DNA from: RGIG7213 sp045636245
GTDB lineage: Bacteria > Bacillota > Clostridia > Oscillospirales > CAG-272
NCBI GenBank assembly: GCA_045636245.1
Contig: JAZTXA010000116.1
Location: 1-16,238, forward strand
Direction: 5' to 3'
DNA length: 16,238 bases
Made by a program: the position numbers and the translations under genes. The notes beneath the pieces were generated by a model. That model saw only the letters and a list, made by a program, of their open reading frames with translations. It had not been told where the DNA came from and did no database searches. Shown here one piece after another: positions 14,313 to 16,238 of the stretch (the stretch's first letter is position 1; each line of letters begins with the position of its first letter).

Positions 14313-15551
14313 ATGTTACTGTATATAGACCCCGGCACGGGGAGTATGCTTTTTACAATACTCATCGGTGTCATTGGCGCAAGTATATTTTCGTTGAGAA
14401 TGTTCTTCATCAAGTTCCGTTTCCGTCTCGGCGGCGGAAGCGCAAAAACAGATACCAAAAAGACACCTGTTGTCATATTTTCCGACAACAAAAGGTATTG
14501 GTCTGTTTTTGAGCCTGTCTGCCGTGAGCTTGACAAAAGAGGAGTTAATACCGTTTATATGACGATGTCGGATGACGACAAGGCTTTGCAAAGTAATTTT
14601 GAGCACGTAAGGGCTGAATTTATAGGCTCTGACAGCAAGGCGTTTATGAAGCTGAATTTTCTCAATGCTTCGGTCGTTCTTTCAACAACTCCCGGACTTG
14701 AGGTGTATCAGTGGAAGCGTTCAAAGCTTGTTGACTGTTACATACATATCCCCCATGCGGCAAGCGAGATAACACTTTACAGAATGTTCGGCATAGATTA
14801 CTATGACGCGATACTTTTGTCGGGTGAATATCAGGCAGAGGATGTACGTGCGCTTGAAAAGCTCAGGGGGCTTCCCGAAAAGGAGCTTGTTAAAATAGGC
14901 ATACCGTATATGGACGAAATGGCAAAAAGACTTGAAAAAGAGGGATGCGTGCATAGTGAGGTCCGCACCGTTCTTCTTGCGCCTTCTTGGGGTAAAAGCG
15001 CGATTTTGAGTGTGTACGGCGGAAAAATAATAGACGTGCTTCTGAATACGGGATATAACGTAATAATCCGTCCGCATCCGCAGTCATTTGTATCCGAAAA
15101 AGAAATGATAGATAAGCTTATGGCACAATACCCCGAAAGCGACAGACTGCAGTGGAACAGAGATACGGATAACTTTAACGTTCTTTTGCGCTCCGATATA
15201 CTCATTTCCGACTTTTCAGGTGTTATATTTGACTTTGCGCTTGTTTACGACAAGCCCGTTATATATACCGATCCCGATTTTGATTTAAGTCCCTACGATG
15301 CGTGGTGGCTTGATAAACCGCTTTGGACTGCCTCCGCACTTCCAAGGATAGGTCAAAGACTGACGGATGAAAATATGAGCGAGCTTAAAAACGTAATTGA
15401 TACCTGCCTTGATGATCCCAAATATGCAGAGGGAAGAAAAGCTGTCAAGGCGGAAACTTGGGAGCATTTCGGGCAAGGTGCTGTGCGCACGGTTGATTAT
15501 ATCGTACAAAAATTAGATGAGCTTGCAAAGAAAGGGGAGGAAAACGGATAA
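14313..15551 (+). CDS. CDP-glycerol glycerophosphotransferase family enzyme
   Basis: A 412-residue membrane-attached transferase of the Glyphos_transf (TagB/TagF) family, which moves glycerol- or other polyol-phosphate from CDP-polyol onto teichoic-acid-like polymers. It begins MLLYIDPGTGSML, followed by a membrane helix (about 11-34), then a GT-B-like catalytic part: H145 and H148 (HIPHAAS), R253-P254-H255 (IIRPHPQ) and D300-S302 (SDFSGVIFD). It is shorter than polymerases such as TagF (about 720-750), so a primase or short-chain transferase is possible. The frame is open from 14220, but only ATG 14313 has a ribosome-binding site (GGAGA, six bases upstream), and the YIDPGTGS start fits. The stop overlaps the next ATG by one base. 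Confidence 0.85.
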   Translation: MLLYIDPGTGSMLFTILIGVIGASIFSLRMFFIKFRFRLGGGSAKTDTKKTPVVIFSDNKRYWSVFEPVCRELDKRGVNTVYMTMSDDDKALQSNFEHVRAEFIGSDSKAFMKLNFLNASVVLSTTPGLEVYQWKRSKLVDCYIHIPHAASEITLYRMFGIDYYDAILLSGEYQAEDVRALEKLRGLPEKELVKIGIPYMDEMAKRLEKEGCVHSEVRTVLLAPSWGKSAILSVYGGKIIDVLLNTGYNVIIRPHPQSFVSEKEMIDKLMAQYPESDRLQWNRDTDNFNVLLRSDILISDFSGVIFDFALVYDKPVIYTDPDFDLSPYDAWWLDKPLWTASALPRIGQRLTDENMSELKNVIDTCLDDPKYAEGRKAVKAETWEHFGQGAVRTVDYIVQKLDELAKKGEENG

Positions 15552-16238
15552 TGTCATTCTGGTCTGTTATCGAAACGCTGTTTTTGGGACCGCTTAAGCT
15601 GATATTTGAAATAATTTTCAGAAATGCAAATTATATTATCGGCAATCCCGGTATGGCTATCATATTTTTAAGCCTTATGATGAACATTCTTGTTCTGCCC
15701 CTTTACAAGCGTGCGGATGAAATGCAGGAGCGCACACGTGATATTGAAGCGAAGCTTGCCCCCGGTGTTTCCCATATCAAAAAAACATTCTCGGGTGATG
15801 AGAGAATGATGATGCTTCAGACGTATTACAGGCAGAACAACTACAAGCCGACAAATGCGCTTAACGGTTCTGTTTCGTTGCTTCTGGAAATACCGTTTTT
15901 CATGGCGGCATATCAGTTTTTGTCGGGGCTTACTGTGCTTGAAGGTGTTCCGTTCGGACCTATCAAGGATCTTGGCGCACCCGACGGACTGCTCGTTATA
16001 GGCGGACTTTCAATAAACATCCTTCCTGTGCTTATGACGCTTATAAACGTTATTTCAAGCGCAATATACTTAAAGGGCTTCCCGCTTAAAACGAAAATAC
16101 AGCTTTATGCAATGGCGGCATTTTTCCTTGTGTTTCTTTACACATCGCCTGCGTGTCTTGTATTTTACTGGACGCTCAATAACCTTTTCTCGCTTGTCAA
16201 AAACATATTCTACAAGATAAAAAATCCCCAAAAGGTAT
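15551..16238 (+). CDS. yidC: YidC/Oxa1-family membrane protein (partial)
   Basis: An open frame from ATG 15551 to the window end (229 codons, no stop). Residues fit the YidC/Oxa1 insertase core: a short amphipathic start (7-23), helix 1 (35-52, ending VLPLYK), a charged cytoplasmic hairpin with DIEAKLAP (64-71) and MMMLQTYYRQNNYKPTNAL (86-104), helix 2 (108-125, LLEIPFFMAAYQFL), helices 3 and 4 (about 147-173 and 184-200), and helix 5 with the family ending FYWTLNNLFSLVK (205-217). The groove arginine expected in helix 1 (ILIRLLILPL in B. subtilis SpoIIIJ) is Asn45 here. No lipoprotein cysteine is seen. GGGAGG lies upstream and the start is a TAATG overlap with the transferase gene. It is probably a specialised paralogue rather than the housekeeping insertase; it may have an unseen C-terminal extension. 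Confidence 0.85.
   Translation, partial: MSFWSVIETLFLGPLKLIFEIIFRNANYIIGNPGMAIIFLSLMMNILVLPLYKRADEMQERTRDIEAKLAPGVSHIKKTFSGDERMMMLQTYYRQNNYKPTNALNGSVSLLLEIPFFMAAYQFLSGLTVLEGVPFGPIKDLGAPDGLLVIGGLSINILPVLMTLINVISSAIYLKGFPLKTKIQLYAMAAFFLVFLYTSPACLVFYWTLNNLFSLVKNIFYKIKNPQKV

Noticed and set aside
1..16238. tRNA or rRNA genes
   Set aside because: I saw no cloverleaf with a conserved GTTCRANNC arm and no rRNA-like stretch on either strand.

Overview
The window looks like chromosomal DNA of a low-to-mid GC, anaerobic gut-type Firmicute, most likely a Clostridia/Oscillospiraceae (Ruminococcus-like) species. The reasons are the AGGAGG ribosome-binding sites, textbook TTGACA/TATAAT promoters, ribonuclease Y, a BspA-type leucine-rich surface protein with a Thr/Asp-rich stalk, and a lic-type choline locus joined to a teichoic-acid-type transferase. 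The taxon is an inference from gene content; no rRNA or tRNA is present to confirm it.

Layout. (1) 6-700: a transaldolase of the small TalC/FSA family with its own terminator. (2) 701-3232: a more AT-rich block with a strong promoter, a roughly 250-nt potentially structured leader, and a 651-residue membrane-anchored BspA-like LRR protein. Mirror-image pairs of palindromes lie on either side of it, and a bidirectional terminator closes it. (3) 3233-5883, minus strand: ribonuclease Y (rny), with a palindrome at its predicted transcript start, preceded by a ComEC-like metallo-beta-lactamase-fold hydrolase. (4) 5909-6682: a divergent promoter pair and a PHP-domain phosphoesterase. The terminator of this gene appears to lie inside the coding sequence of the convergent gene. 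(5) 6679-7976, minus strand: a CPBP intramembrane protease starting at TTG, followed two bases later by tadA. (6) 8173-9655: a membrane-anchored G5 + M23/LytM peptidase with promoter and terminator. (7) 9655-11078: a COG2509-type FAD protein with a four-cysteine motif, followed by a large nested palindromic repeat. (8) 11202-16238: a perfect consensus promoter followed by licC-licA-licB, then about 310 bp of palindromic intergenic DNA, then a CDP-glycerol glycerophosphotransferase-family gene overlapping a YidC/Oxa1-family gene that runs off the window.

How the genes work together. LicB would import choline, LicA phosphorylate it, and LicC make CDP-choline for decorating a cell-surface glycopolymer. 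The Glyphos_transf enzyme would add or polymerise polyol phosphates. The translationally coupled YidC-like protein lacks the groove arginine typical of insertases, so it may have a specialised role with this locus. No licD phosphocholine transferase is visible before the window ends.

The most promising unexplained signals are the BspA leader RNA, the mirrored palindromes around the BspA gene, the arginine-less YidC paralogue in a teichoic-type operon, and the palindrome at the start of the rny transcript. Nothing here is an obvious new defence system, CRISPR array, prophage or insertion sequence.
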